64,000 bases of DNA, taken from NCBI GenBank assembly GCA_033794685.1, contig JARAYZ010000003.1, one strand, 5' to 3'. The notes beneath the pieces are model-generated. The model was given only the letters and a program-made list of their open reading frames with translations, was not told the origin of the DNA and did no database searches. The DNA is from Lentzea sp033794685. Its GTDB lineage: Bacteria; Actinomycetota; Actinomycetes; Mycobacteriales; Pseudonocardiaceae. Positions 22,394-30,793 of the stretch are shown here, piece after piece (the stretch's first letter is position 1; every line of letters begins with the position of its first letter). A program made the translations under genes and the position numbers.

Positions 22394-23791
22394 ATGCGTC
22401 GCAGGACCGCACTGATCGCACTCACGATCTGCGCGTTGCTCGCCGGATGCGGAAGCAGGCTCACCGACGAGCAACGCGCAGCCCTCGTCGTGCCGCAGGG
22501 AGGGTCGGCGGGCACCCAGGACGGTGCGGTGACCGGCGAGGACGGCGCGGTGCCCGGTGAGGGCACCGCGGAGCAACCGGGCGCCGCGAACCCGCAGCAG
22601 CCGAACAAGCAGCCGAACCCTCCCGGCAGCATCGCCGGTGGCTGCCAGGGCACCGGCGGCGCCACGGACAAGGGCGTCACGGCCGGCGAGATCACGATCG
22701 CCAACATCTCCGACATCAGCGGCCCGGTGCCCGGCCTCTTCCAGTCCGCCCAGCAGGCGACCAAGGCGTTCGTCGAGTACTTCAACGCCACCCAGGGCTC
22801 GGTCTGCGGGCGCAAGCTCAAGCTCGTCTCGTTCGACTCCCGCACCGACAGCGGCGGCGACCAGCAGGCCACCTCCCAGGCCTGCGAACAGGCCTTCGCA
22901 CTGGTCGGCTCGATGTCGGCGTTCGACCAGGGCGGCGGACCGGCCGCCACCGGCTGCGGCATCCCCGATCTGCGAGCCTCGACCGTCACCGCCCAACGCC
23001 AGCGCACGCCCGTGAGCTTCGGCGCCGCGTCGAACGTCGTGAACCTCGTGTCGTCCGCGGGCCCCGACCTGGTCAAGTCGAGCTTCCCCGGCGCGATCGG
23101 CAACGCCGCGTACATGTACCTCAACGCCGACGCGAGCGCGCAGAACGCCCGCAGCATGCAGAAGGCGGCCGAGGCACGCGGCATCAAGTTCGTGTACTCG
23201 CAGGCCATCGACATCGCGGACGTCAACTACGCGCCGTACGTGGCGAAGCTGAAGGAGACCGGCACCAAGATCGTCTACTGGATCGGGTCGGCGCAGTACG
23301 CGGTGCGGCTGCAGCAGGCCATGCGCCAGCAGGGGTACACGCCGGAGGCGTTCATCACCGACCCGTCCGCCTACGACCCGGCCTACGTGCGGCAGGGCGG
23401 CGCGGCGGTCGACGGCACCGTCGTCTACACGAACGGCGCGTTGTTCGAGGAGTCGAACGCCCAGGTGGCGCTGTACAAGCAGTGGCTCGGACGGGTGGCT
23501 CCCGGCGCGGCGCCCTCGTACTTCGGGATGTTCGCGTGGGCGGCCGCCCGGTTGTTCGTGACCACGGCGGCGAAGGTCGGGCCGCAGCTGACCCGCAAGG
23601 CGATGCTCGACGCCGTGCGGCAGGTGCACGACTTCACGGCCGAGGGCATGGTCGCGCCGCAGGACGTCGGCGGGAAGCGGACCTCGGCCTGCATGACGCT
23701 GGTGAAGCTCAAGGGCGGGACCTGGTCGCGGCTCGCGCCGGCCTCGGGGTACTCGTGCGGGTCGCTGATCGACACGGGGGTGGGCGGATGA
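22394..23791 (+). CDS. ABC importer substrate-binding lipoprotein (LivK/Peripla_BP_6 type)
   Basis: Surface lipoprotein of 465 residues: signal with lipobox LLAGC (Cys19), a long Gly/Pro/Gln linker to about residue 75, then a type-I periplasmic-binding fold (ITIANISDISGPVPGLFQSAQQATKAF ... AYMYLNADASAQNARSMQKAAEARG ... YWIGSAQYAVRLQQAMRQQG). This fold normally binds branched-chain amino acids, amides or aromatic acids. ATG 22394 is chosen since it opens directly into the lipoprotein signal; there is no clear ribosome site. It is the first gene of an operon whose later members overlap by ATGA. Substrate unknown. Confidence 0.88.
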   Translation: MRRRTALIALTICALLAGCGSRLTDEQRAALVVPQGGSAGTQDGAVTGEDGAVPGEGTAEQPGAANPQQPNKQPNPPGSIAGGCQGTGGATDKGVTAGEITIANISDISGPVPGLFQSAQQATKAFVEYFNATQGSVCGRKLKLVSFDSRTDSGGDQQATSQACEQAFALVGSMSAFDQGGGPAATGCGIPDLRASTVTAQRQRTPVSFGAASNVVNLVSSAGPDLVKSSFPGAIGNAAYMYLNADASAQNARSMQKAAEARGIKFVYSQAIDIADVNYAPYVAKLKETGTKIVYWIGSAQYAVRLQQAMRQQGYTPEAFITDPSAYDPAYVRQGGAAVDGTVVYTNGALFEESNAQVALYKQWLGRVAPGAAPSYFGMFAWAAARLFVTTAAKVGPQLTRKAMLDAVRQVHDFTAEGMVAPQDVGGKRTSACMTLVKLKGGTWSRLAPASGYSCGSLIDTGVGG

Positions 23792-23868
23792 CGGACCTGG
23801 TCCTCCGGCTCGCCGCTGAGGGTGGGCGGCCGTCCGCTCCTGGCCTCGACACCGGGAGCGGCGCATGA
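23788..23868 (+). CDS. Possible 26-residue coupled ORF between importer genes
   Basis: The ATG overlaps the stop of the binding-protein gene (ATGA at 23788-23791), and its own TGA overlaps the ATG of the permease gene (ATGA at 23865-23868). It therefore exactly bridges the 73-bp gap with two overlaps. The peptide starts MTDLVLRLAAEGG and has no recognisable feature. It may only keep translation coupled along the operon. Confidence 0.4.
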   Translation: MTDLVLRLAAEGGRPSAPGLDTGSGA

Positions 23869-25682
23869 CCGCCCTCCTCGCCTACACCATCTTCGGCCTC
23901 GTCACCGGCGGTGCGTACGCCGTCGTCGCCGGCGGCCTCGTGCTGACCTACAGCACCTCGAAGGTGTTCAACGTCGGGCACGGCGCGATCGGCATGGTCA
24001 TGGCGTTCCTCTACTGGGAGCTCGCCGAGAACCGCGGCCTCCCGCAGTGGCTCGCGCTGCTGCTCGTGGTCGGGGTGGCCGCGCCGCTGTTCGGGCTGGT
24101 GGTCGAGCGGTTCATCATGCGCAGGCTCGCGGGCGCGCCGGTCGGGATCACGCTGGTGGCCGGTGTCGGTGTGCTGGTCGGGCTGATCGGGGTGGCGCAG
24201 GTGATCTGGCCGCCGCAGGCACGTCCGGTGCGGCCGTTCCTCGACCAGCTGGGCGTCCACGTCGGACAGTCCTTCGTCAGCGGGCACGACCTGGTGACGC
24301 TGGTCTGCGCGGTGCTCGTGGCGGGCGGGTTGTACGTGTTGCTGAACCGGACGCGGACCGGGCTCGCGATGCGGGCGTGCGTCGACGCGCCGGAGCTGGC
24401 CTCGTTGTACGGCACGCGGCCCGCCCGGCTCTCGGCGTTGAGCTGGGCGATCGGGTCGGCGCTGGCCGCGCTGGGCGGCATCCTGCTGACGCCGGTGGTG
24501 CAGCTCGACTACGTGACGATGACGTTGCTCGTGATCACCGCGTACACCGCCGCGCTGGTCGGGCGGTTGCGGAGTCTGCCGTGGACGTTCGCCGGGGCGC
24601 TCGGGCTCGGGCTGGTGCAGTCGTACGCGGTGGCCTACCTGCCGTCGTCGCCGTTCTGGATCTCGTTCCGGGCGGCCATTCCGGCGTTGCTGCTGTTCGT
24701 GGTGCTGCTCGCGATGCCGCAGTCGCCGCTGCGGATCGGGGGTGTCCGGGGAACGCGCGGGGTCGCCGTGCCGAACGGGCTGACGACCGGCGTCGGTGCC
24801 GGGCTGTTCCTCGGTGTGGTCGTGGTGCTGGCGTTGCTGGTGGACTCGGTGGTGGCCGGGCAACTCGCGCTGGCGCTGGTGTTCGGGATCGTGCTGCTGT
24901 CGATGGTGCTGCTCACCGGGTACGGCGGGGTGGTGTCGCTGGGGCAGTTCACGTTCGTCGGCGTGGGCGCGGTGACGGTGGCGCGGCTCGGCAGCCCGTC
25001 GCCCCTGACGCTGCTGATCGGCGCGGGGGTCGCGGCGGTGGTCGGGGCGCTGATCGCGTTGACGGCGCTCCGGGTCAGCGGGCTGTACCTGGCGCTGGCG
25101 ACGCTGGGGTTCGCGCAGCTCATGGACAAGCTCGTGCTGCAGTCGCCGATCGCGTTCGGGGTGCGGGGCAGTCTGCAGGTGCCGAGGCTGGTCGAGTCCG
25201 CGACCGGGCAGTTGCTGCTGGCCGCGGGCACGTTCGTCCTCGTCGGGGTCGGGGTGCTCGCGATCCGGCGCGGCCGGCTCGGGCGGCGGATGATCGCGGT
25301 CAAGGACAGCTCGGCGGCGTGCGCGACGCTCGGGCTCAACGTGCGCTGGATCCGGGTCTGGGTGTTCTCGCTGTCGGCGGCGATCGCGGGGCTGGCGGGC
25401 GGGTTGTTCGCGCAGCTGCGGGAGACCGTCGCGGCGAGCGACTTCCAGCTCTTCAACAACCTGCCGTTGCTGCTGTTCGCGGTGATCGCGGGCGTCACGT
25501 CGGTGTCCGGCGCGTTGCTCGGCGGGGTGCTGCTGATGCTGCTTCCCGTGCTGCAGAGCGGGTTCCCGGCGTTCGCGGGGGTCGCGGTCGTGCTGCTCGG
25601 CGTCGCGGCGGCCGGGCTGGCGCGGGATCCGAACGGGCTGGTCAGCTGGGGTTTCCGGGCCTGGTCCTGGCGGCGCGCATGA
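23865..25682 (+). CDS. Fused LivH-LivM-type ABC permease
   Basis: The 605-residue polytopic protein joins both permease subunits. Residues 1-290 correspond to LivH (GLVTGGAYAVVAGGLVLTYSTSKVFNVGHGAIGM) and residues about 305-605 to LivM (LTGYGGVVSLGQFTFVGVGAV, RMIAVKDSSAACATLGLNVRWIRVWVFSLSAAIAGLAGGL). It would form the transmembrane channel alone, without heterodimerisation. Such fusions occur in actinobacterial versions of this transporter. Overlaps: ATGA at both ends. The codon usage is very GC-rich like its neighbours. Confidence 0.9.
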   Translation: MTALLAYTIFGLVTGGAYAVVAGGLVLTYSTSKVFNVGHGAIGMVMAFLYWELAENRGLPQWLALLLVVGVAAPLFGLVVERFIMRRLAGAPVGITLVAGVGVLVGLIGVAQVIWPPQARPVRPFLDQLGVHVGQSFVSGHDLVTLVCAVLVAGGLYVLLNRTRTGLAMRACVDAPELASLYGTRPARLSALSWAIGSALAALGGILLTPVVQLDYVTMTLLVITAYTAALVGRLRSLPWTFAGALGLGLVQSYAVAYLPSSPFWISFRAAIPALLLFVVLLAMPQSPLRIGGVRGTRGVAVPNGLTTGVGAGLFLGVVVVLALLVDSVVAGQLALALVFGIVLLSMVLLTGYGGVVSLGQFTFVGVGAVTVARLGSPSPLTLLIGAGVAAVVGALIALTALRVSGLYLALATLGFAQLMDKLVLQSPIAFGVRGSLQVPRLVESATGQLLLAAGTFVLVGVGVLAIRRGRLGRRMIAVKDSSAACATLGLNVRWIRVWVFSLSAAIAGLAGGLFAQLRETVAASDFQLFNNLPLLLFAVIAGVTSVSGALLGGVLLMLLPVLQSGFPAFAGVAVVLLGVAAAGLARDPNGLVSWGFRAWSWRRA

Positions 25683-26371
25683 GCACGTTGCGGGTGGAGG
25701 GCGTGACGGTCCGCTTCGGTGAGGTGACCGCGGTCGACGACGTGACGCTGACCGTCGAACCCGGCGTCACGGGGCTGATCGGGCCCAACGGCGCGGGCAA
25801 GACGACGTTGTTCGACGTGATCAGCGGCCTGCGCAAGCCCACCGCCGGACGGGTGGTGCTCGACGACGAGGACATCACCGCCAAGGGCCCGCACCAGCGC
25901 TCGCGGCTCGGCGTCGCGCGGACGTTCCAGCGGCTCGAGGTGTTCGGGTCGCTGACGGTGTGGGAGAACGTCGTGGTGGCGCTGGAAAGCCGGCGCCGGT
26001 CCGTGAAGCTCGCGGACGAGCTCCTGGACCGCGTGGGGATCGCGGAGTTCGCGGGCAACCAGGCCGACACCGTGCCCACCGGCGCCGCCCGTCTGCTGGA
26101 ACTGGCCCGCGCGCTCGCCACCGACCCGTCGTTGCTGCTGCTCGACGAACCGTCGTCCGGTCTCGACCGCGCGGAGACCGACGCGTTCGGCGAGCTGCTG
26201 CGGCAACTGAGCGCGGAGGGCCGCTCGGTCGTGCTGGTCGAGCACGACATGGACCTGGTCATGGGGTACTGCGACCGCGTGCACGTGCTCAACCTGGGAC
26301 GGCTGCTGGTCTCCGGCACACCCGACGTCGTCCGTGCGCACGAGGGAGTCCGGGAGGCGTACCTCGGATGA
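25679..26371 (+). CDS. LivG-type ABC ATPase with altered signature motif
   Basis: The 230-residue ATPase energises the importer. Walker A GPNGAGKTT, Walker B LLLLDEPSSGLD, Q-loop ARTFQRLEVF and H-loop VEHDMD are intact. The ABC signature, normally LSYGQQRRLEIARAL in LivG, reads VPTGAARLLELARAL, so the usual GGQ is absent. Similar PTG-type signatures appear in actinobacterial relatives, so this may be a family trait rather than inactivation. Start ATG 25679 overlaps the permease stop. Confidence 0.9.
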   Translation: MSTLRVEGVTVRFGEVTAVDDVTLTVEPGVTGLIGPNGAGKTTLFDVISGLRKPTAGRVVLDDEDITAKGPHQRSRLGVARTFQRLEVFGSLTVWENVVVALESRRRSVKLADELLDRVGIAEFAGNQADTVPTGAARLLELARALATDPSLLLLDEPSSGLDRAETDAFGELLRQLSAEGRSVVLVEHDMDLVMGYCDRVHVLNLGRLLVSGTPDVVRAHEGVREAYLG

Positions 26372-27039
26372 TCGACCTCGCCAAGATGATCGAACTCAGT
26401 GACGTCCACGCCGGCTACGGCCGCATCGAGGTGCTGCGCGGAGTCTCGCTGACCGTGCCGCGCGGCACCGTCACCGCGTTGCTCGGCCCGAACGGCGCCG
26501 GCAAGTCGACGCTGGTCAAGGTCCTCAGTGGACAGATCAGGGCCACCTCCGGGCACGTCCACCTCGGCGGCGTGCACGTCAACGACGCCGCGCCCGACGA
26601 GCTCGCCCGCGCGGGCCTGTGCGTGATCCCGGAGGGCCGCGCGATCTTCCCGAACCTGACCGTCGCGGAGAACCTGAGGCTCATGCGGGGTGACGCGACC
26701 GTGGTCTACGACCGCTTCCCCAAGCTCAAGGCACGTCAGAAGCAGCTCGCGGGCTCGATGTCCGGCGGCGAGCAGCAGATGCTCGCGTTCTCCCGCGCGC
26801 TGATCACCGACCCGGCCGTGCTCGTGATCGACGAGCTCTCGATGGGGCTCGCCCCGGTCATCGTCGCCGAGCTGTACGAGGTCGTGGGGGAGCTCGCGCG
26901 GTCCGGCGTCACGATGCTGATCGTCGAGCAGTTCGCCGAGACCGCCTCGGCCGTCGCGGACCAGGTCGTCGTCATGACGCACGGCGAGATCTCCGCCGAC
27001 GACGATCTGGCCACCGTCTACTTCGGAGGGACGTCATGA
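26368..27039 (+). CDS. LivF-type ABC ATPase
   Basis: Second ATPase of the importer, 223 residues: Walker A GPNGAGKST, Q-loop PEGRAIFPNLTVAENL, intact signature MSGGEQQMLAFSRAL, Walker B VLVIDELSMGLAP (DEL instead of the common DEP), H-loop VEQ in place of the His. The replacement of the H-loop histidine by glutamine is common in LivF. With the altered LivG signature, the ATPase pair is asymmetric, probably with one dominant site. Overlaps LivG and the following gene by ATGA. Confidence 0.9.
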   Translation: MIDLAKMIELSDVHAGYGRIEVLRGVSLTVPRGTVTALLGPNGAGKSTLVKVLSGQIRATSGHVHLGGVHVNDAAPDELARAGLCVIPEGRAIFPNLTVAENLRLMRGDATVVYDRFPKLKARQKQLAGSMSGGEQQMLAFSRALITDPAVLVIDELSMGLAPVIVAELYEVVGELARSGVTMLIVEQFAETASAVADQVVVMTHGEISADDDLATVYFGGTS

Positions 27040-28289
27040 GGTACGCGCTCGTCCTGCTGCTCCTCCTGCTGTCCCCGGCACCCGCGAAGGCCGCGGACAT
27101 CGGCGGTTTCACGCTGACCGCCCGCGCCGCGCCGGTGTCGGTGCTGCTGCACACCGACCTGATCCCGGTGCCGGCCGAACCGCAGGGCGAGGTGCACCTC
27201 TCCTACACCCAGACCGAACTGGGCTCCGGCCCGATCGGCCGCTCGCTCGCCAGTTCGCTGTGGCCGGGGGCCGCCGTCGGCACCGGTCTGCCGCAGTTGC
27301 TCGGGTTCGCCTATCCCGTGCAGGCCAACGCGGCGCACCCCGGTGGCCCGGCCGACCAGTCGCAGCCGGGCATGAAGGCCTCCGCCGGTGCCGCGAAGGC
27401 CGAGTCCCACGCGGGCGCGAAGCAGGAGGTGCCGTTCCTGCTGACCGCCGACGGCCTGTCGTCCAGCAGCGTCAGCTCCGTCGGCGCGACCGAGGCCAGG
27501 TCCACCGCCGTCACGTCCGCGCAGACGATCTCGGTGCTGGCGGGGCTGGTCGTGATGTCGGGCGTGAAGTTCGAGTCCGTCGCGGTGAGCGACGGCAGCA
27601 AGGGCAGCGGCACCAGCGCGTTCTCGATCGCCGAGTTCACCGTGCTGGGCCAGAAGTTCCCGGTCAAAGCCCCGGACGCGCCACCGGACGGGTTGCTGAA
27701 GGCGTTGGAACCACTGGGAGTCACCCTCGCCTGGCCCGCCGCGGCCACGAAACTCGAAGGCACGGCGGCGACCTCGTCCAGCCGCGGCCTCACGCTGACC
27801 GTCGACGTGCTGGCGTTGCGCACCAAGCTCGGCCTCGGCGGCATCCTGGACGGCATCGTGGCCCCGTTGCTGCCCAAGGTACTCGTGCCGCTGCTCAACC
27901 CGCTGCGCAAGATGGTCGTGGTCGTCGGCGACACCGAGGCCGTCGCAAACGCTTCCGCCGCAGCACCTCTGACCCCACCCGACGCACCCGCCCCGCTCGC
28001 CCCCGTGCCACCCGTCGCCGACGCCCCGCCACCCGCGCTGGGCGGCGTGCCCCCGGTAGCGGGCGTGAACCCGCCGTCGAAGACGGTCACCCCGGTCGCG
28101 TCGGCCCGCGCCAAACCCCGCTCGCTGCTCGACTTCCCCGGCGTGCCGGCGCTGCTGGTGCTCACCGGTCTCGGGGTCGCCGCGGCGGGAGCGTTCGGCA
28201 TGAAGTCGTTCGGCACGTTCCTGCTGGGCGGCGCCCCCTGTCCCTCCGGGCACCCGACCGGTGTCCCCGACCTGCGGGTGAACCCATGA
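27036..28289 (+). CDS. Unrecognised secreted, C-terminally anchored protein of the importer operon
   Basis: The 417-residue protein has a Sec signal (ALVLLLLLLSPAPAKAAD), a mostly beta-rich extracellular region rich in Ser, Ala, Val and Gly (about 20-290), a Pro/Ala-rich stretch (about 305-350), and a C-terminal transmembrane helix (PALLVLTGLGVAAAGAFGM) followed by a short tail. No family is recognised. Its ATG overlaps the LivF stop, so it is made in step with the ABC importer and may hand substrate to the binding lipoprotein or tether the complex to the envelope (inference). Confidence 0.75.
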   Translation: MRYALVLLLLLLSPAPAKAADIGGFTLTARAAPVSVLLHTDLIPVPAEPQGEVHLSYTQTELGSGPIGRSLASSLWPGAAVGTGLPQLLGFAYPVQANAAHPGGPADQSQPGMKASAGAAKAESHAGAKQEVPFLLTADGLSSSSVSSVGATEARSTAVTSAQTISVLAGLVVMSGVKFESVAVSDGSKGSGTSAFSIAEFTVLGQKFPVKAPDAPPDGLLKALEPLGVTLAWPAAATKLEGTAATSSSRGLTLTVDVLALRTKLGLGGILDGIVAPLLPKVLVPLLNPLRKMVVVVGDTEAVANASAAAPLTPPDAPAPLAPVPPVADAPPPALGGVPPVAGVNPPSKTVTPVASARAKPRSLLDFPGVPALLVLTGLGVAAAGAFGMKSFGTFLLGGAPCPSGHPTGVPDLRVNP

Positions 28290-28603
28290 CGATCCAGGAC
28301 CGGCGCCGCGCCCGGATGCGCAGCGGACTCGGCCTCGCCGGCACGATGCTGATGACGGCGGGCATCGCGGCGATCCTCTTCGCCTGGTGGGGCGTCGCGC
28401 ACACCGGCTACACCTTCGAACAGATCCCGTACGTCGTGTCGGGCGGGATCCTGGGCGTCGGGCTGATCGGCGTCGGCGGGTTCCTCTACTTCGGATCGTG
28501 GCTGACGAAGCTGCTGGAGGAGCAGAGGCAGACCACCTACGCGCTCCTCCAGTTGCTGGAGGAGCGCGACCGGGAGCGGGTGGAACGCACTAGCGTGCTG
28601 TGA
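28286..28603 (+). CDS. Small two-helix membrane protein, last gene of the importer operon
   Basis: 105 residues: basic N-terminus, two transmembrane helices (about 14-35 and 47-71) separated by a short outer loop with aromatic residues, and a C-terminal charged helix (LTKLLEEQRQTTYALLQLLEERDRERVERTSVL) with coiled-coil character facing the cytoplasm. No family recognised. The start overlaps the previous stop (ATGA). The size and topology fit an accessory subunit. Confidence 0.75.
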   Translation: MTIQDRRRARMRSGLGLAGTMLMTAGIAAILFAWWGVAHTGYTFEQIPYVVSGGILGVGLIGVGGFLYFGSWLTKLLEEQRQTTYALLQLLEERDRERVERTSVL

Positions 28604-29028
28604 GGGCGTAGCGGGACGTTGCCGCTCTTCCGGGCGCTCTGCCGCAGCAACTCCTTGGCCAGGCCCTCCGGTGCCTCGTCGAGCGAGCGGTTGATCGAAC
28701 TCGAGGCCTGCGAACATGTCTCCGACGTCGTCGGTGAGCACGTCCGTCTCGAAGCGCATGCTGATGCGGGAACCGAGAGGACCGTCGAGCAGGTGGCGTG
28801 CGGACTGGCCGACCGTGACCGGAGCGCCGTAGCCGGGCTGGGCGACGTCCGTGCCGACGACCGTCCCGTGAGGACCGACCTGGTCGGCGAGCACCGCCGT
28901 CATGTCGCCTGGCCGCAGCCGATCTCCAGGACTCGTGCGCCCTCGGGGACCTGCCACGTTCGAGCCGATTGGACGCGATACGCGGTCTGCGTTGCCTGAA
29001 TGTCCGGATCGAGACTGGAAGTCGCCAT
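28604..29028 (-). pseudogene. Decayed SAM-dependent methyltransferase
   Basis: Reading from ATG 29028, the frame begins MATSSLDPDIQATQTAYRV and reaches GARVLEIGCGQ, the class I methyltransferase motif I, then hits a stop. One base later the family sequence continues in another frame (DMTAVLADQVGPHGTVVGTDV, motif II with the acidic ribose-binding residue; then LTDDVGDMF), so a G is missing after GGCCAG near 28905. A third frame (INRSLDEAPEGLAKELLRQSA) carries what looks like the tail. At least two frameshifts, and a length well short of normal, mark it as a pseudogene. The long plus-strand frames over it are shadows. Confidence 0.65.
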
Positions 29029-29120
29029 GAGGCGAGCGATTCCGTGAGCATCCAGTGCTCCGCACAGCAGGAGAGCGGGTGCCGGTCGCGGTACCGGTTT
29101 CATCCACGTCAACGACTTCC

Positions 29121-29185
29121 GTCAGTGGTCAACTGACAACAATGTCAAGTGGACTGGACGTGAGAGCGTTCTCTCGCAACGCTCT
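29121..29185. other. Two small inverted repeats upstream of the chitinase
   Basis: GTCAGT-GGTCA-ACTGAC (29121-29137) and AGAGCGTT-7-AACGCTCT (29163-29185). They lie in the 256-bp non-coding stretch between the methyltransferase remnant and the chitinase gene. They could be operators or short hairpins; no regulator is suggested by position. Confidence 0.35.
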
Positions 29186-29225
29186 GACGAGCACGAACGA
29201 TGTCCGGTTCATCCCCTTGAACAGG

Positions 29226-29237
29226 TGGTTTAGACCA
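29226..29237. promoter_or_regulatory. DasR-like operator upstream of the chitinase
   Basis: TGGTTTAGACCA differs by one base from the TGGTCTAGACCA core of the DasR site (dre) known from Streptomyces, where DasR represses chitin and N-acetylglucosamine genes until glucosamine-6-phosphate accumulates. It ends 47 bp before the chitinase ATG. Confidence 0.65.
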
Positions 29238-29284
29238 GTTAACGTGCCTGCCATCACGTTCCCCCTGCACGTGAATGGAGCACC

Positions 29285-30622
29285 ATGAAGAAGTTTCGCT
29301 GGCAGATCCTGACCCTGGGTCTGGCGATCGCCACCGTGGTCGGAGGCGTTGTCGCCGCGCCCGCGAGTGGCGCGTCGGGCGTGACGGCGGCGTTCACCAA
29401 GACCTCGGACTGGGGCAGCGGCTACGAGGCCAAGTACACGATCTCCAACAGCGGCGGGTCCGCGCTCACGTCGTGGACCGTCGAGTTCACGCTGCCGGGC
29501 GGGCAGTCGATCGCGTCGCTGTGGGACGGCAGCTACGGGGCGAACGGCCAGAACATCACCGTCCGCAACACCTGGAACGGGTCCGTGCCCGTCGGCGGCT
29601 CGGTGAGCTTCGGCTTCACCGTCAAGGGCTCCGGCACGACTCCGTCGGACTGCAAGGTCAACGGTGGTTCGTGCGACGGCACCGGCAACCCGCCGACGAC
29701 GACCACGACGACGACCACCACGACCACGACGTCGAACCCGCCGTTGCCCGGCACCGGCCGCGGCGCGCCCTACCTGTACCTGGGCTGGGGCAACCCGCAG
29801 AGCGCCACGCAGGTCATGAGCCAGACCGGCGTCAAGTGGTTCACGCTCGCGTTCATCCTCTCCAGCGGCGGCTGCACCCCGTCGTGGGACGGCCAGCGTC
29901 CGCTGACCGGGGGCGTGGATCAGCAGACGATCAACGCCATCCGCGCGGCCGGCGGTGACATCGTGCCGTCGTTCGGTGGCTGGAGCGGCAACAAGCTGGG
30001 CCCGAACTGCTCGACCCCCGAGGCGCTGGCCGGCGCGTACCAGCAGGTCATCAACGCCTACGGGCTCAAGGCGATCGACATCGACATCGAGAACACCGAC
30101 GAGTTCGAGAACGCCGTCGTGCAGGACCGGATCATCACGGCCCTGAAGATCGTCAAGCAGAACAACCCCGGTATCCAGACGATCGTCACCTTCGGCACCT
30201 CGACCACCGGCCCGAACTTCTACGGCAACCGGCTGATCGACCAGGCCAAGGCGCTGAACGCGAACATCGACGTGTTCACGCTCATGCCGTTCGACTTCGG
30301 CAGCTCCAACATCCGCCAGGACACCATCGGCGCGGCGACGGGGCTGAAGAACAAGCTCAGGTCGACCTTCGGCTGGAGCGACGCCGAGGCGTTCAAGCAC
30401 GTCGGCATCTCGGGCATGAACGGCCTGTCGGACCAGCGCGAGCTGACCACGGTCGACGACTGGACCGCGATCCGCGACTGGTCGAAGTCCAACGGCCTCG
30501 GGCGACTGGCCTTCTGGTCGGTCAACCGCGACCGCGGCGGCTGCGACGGTCAGGTGTCCGCGAGCTGCTCCGGCATCCAGCAGGCCGAGCTCGCCTTCAC
30601 GAAGATCACCGCCGGGTTCTGA
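29285..30622 (+). CDS. Secreted chitinase: CBM2 and GH18
   Basis: The 445-residue protein has a signal peptide (MKKFRWQILTLGLAIATVV ... to about 31), a CBM2 cellulose/chitin-binding domain (about 33-120: VTAAFTKTSDWGSGYEAKYTISN, LWDGSYGANGQNITVRN), a linker with twelve threonines in a row, then a GH18 domain from about 155. The GH18 acid cluster is GLKAIDIDIEN (DxDxE, catalytic Glu near 277). FTLAFILSSGGCTPSWDG and VPSFGGWSG match bacterial family-18 chitinases with a short barrel. GH18 enzymes cut chitin with retention. GGAG eight bases before ATG is the ribosome site. A DasR-like operator precedes it and a 14-bp hairpin follows. Confidence 0.93.
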   Translation: MKKFRWQILTLGLAIATVVGGVVAAPASGASGVTAAFTKTSDWGSGYEAKYTISNSGGSALTSWTVEFTLPGGQSIASLWDGSYGANGQNITVRNTWNGSVPVGGSVSFGFTVKGSGTTPSDCKVNGGSCDGTGNPPTTTTTTTTTTTTSNPPLPGTGRGAPYLYLGWGNPQSATQVMSQTGVKWFTLAFILSSGGCTPSWDGQRPLTGGVDQQTINAIRAAGGDIVPSFGGWSGNKLGPNCSTPEALAGAYQQVINAYGLKAIDIDIENTDEFENAVVQDRIITALKIVKQNNPGIQTIVTFGTSTTGPNFYGNRLIDQAKALNANIDVFTLMPFDFGSSNIRQDTIGAATGLKNKLRSTFGWSDAEAFKHVGISGMNGLSDQRELTTVDDWTAIRDWSKSNGLGRLAFWSVNRDRGGCDGQVSASCSGIQQAELAFTKITAGF

Positions 30623-30648
30623 TCACCAGCTGTACCCGGACGACCACG

Positions 30649-30685
30649 AGCCGTCAGCGCCATTTATTCGGTGGCGCTGACGGCT
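30649..30685 (+). terminator. Terminator of the chitinase gene
   Basis: AGCCGTCAGCGCCA pairs perfectly with TGGCGCTGACGGCT over a 9-base AT-rich loop, 26 bases after the stop codon. Confidence 0.85.
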
Positions 30686-30793
30686 TAGTCTTGTGCCATG
30701 CGACGACGACATTGATCTTCAACTGATCTGACCAGGACCGCGACGGCGTGGGCGTGGTGTTCGCACCTCATCCCGATCTACGCGCTGTACGCG

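Noticed and set aside
23822..25678. Extended frame in front of the LivG-type ATPase
   Set aside because: The part before ATG 25679 is an Arg/Gly-rich shadow of the permease gene, and the ATGA overlap fixes the start at 25679.
28619..28999. Plus-strand frame over the methyltransferase remnant
   Set aside because: No domain and poor codon pattern; the opposite strand carries methyltransferase motifs, although in broken frames.
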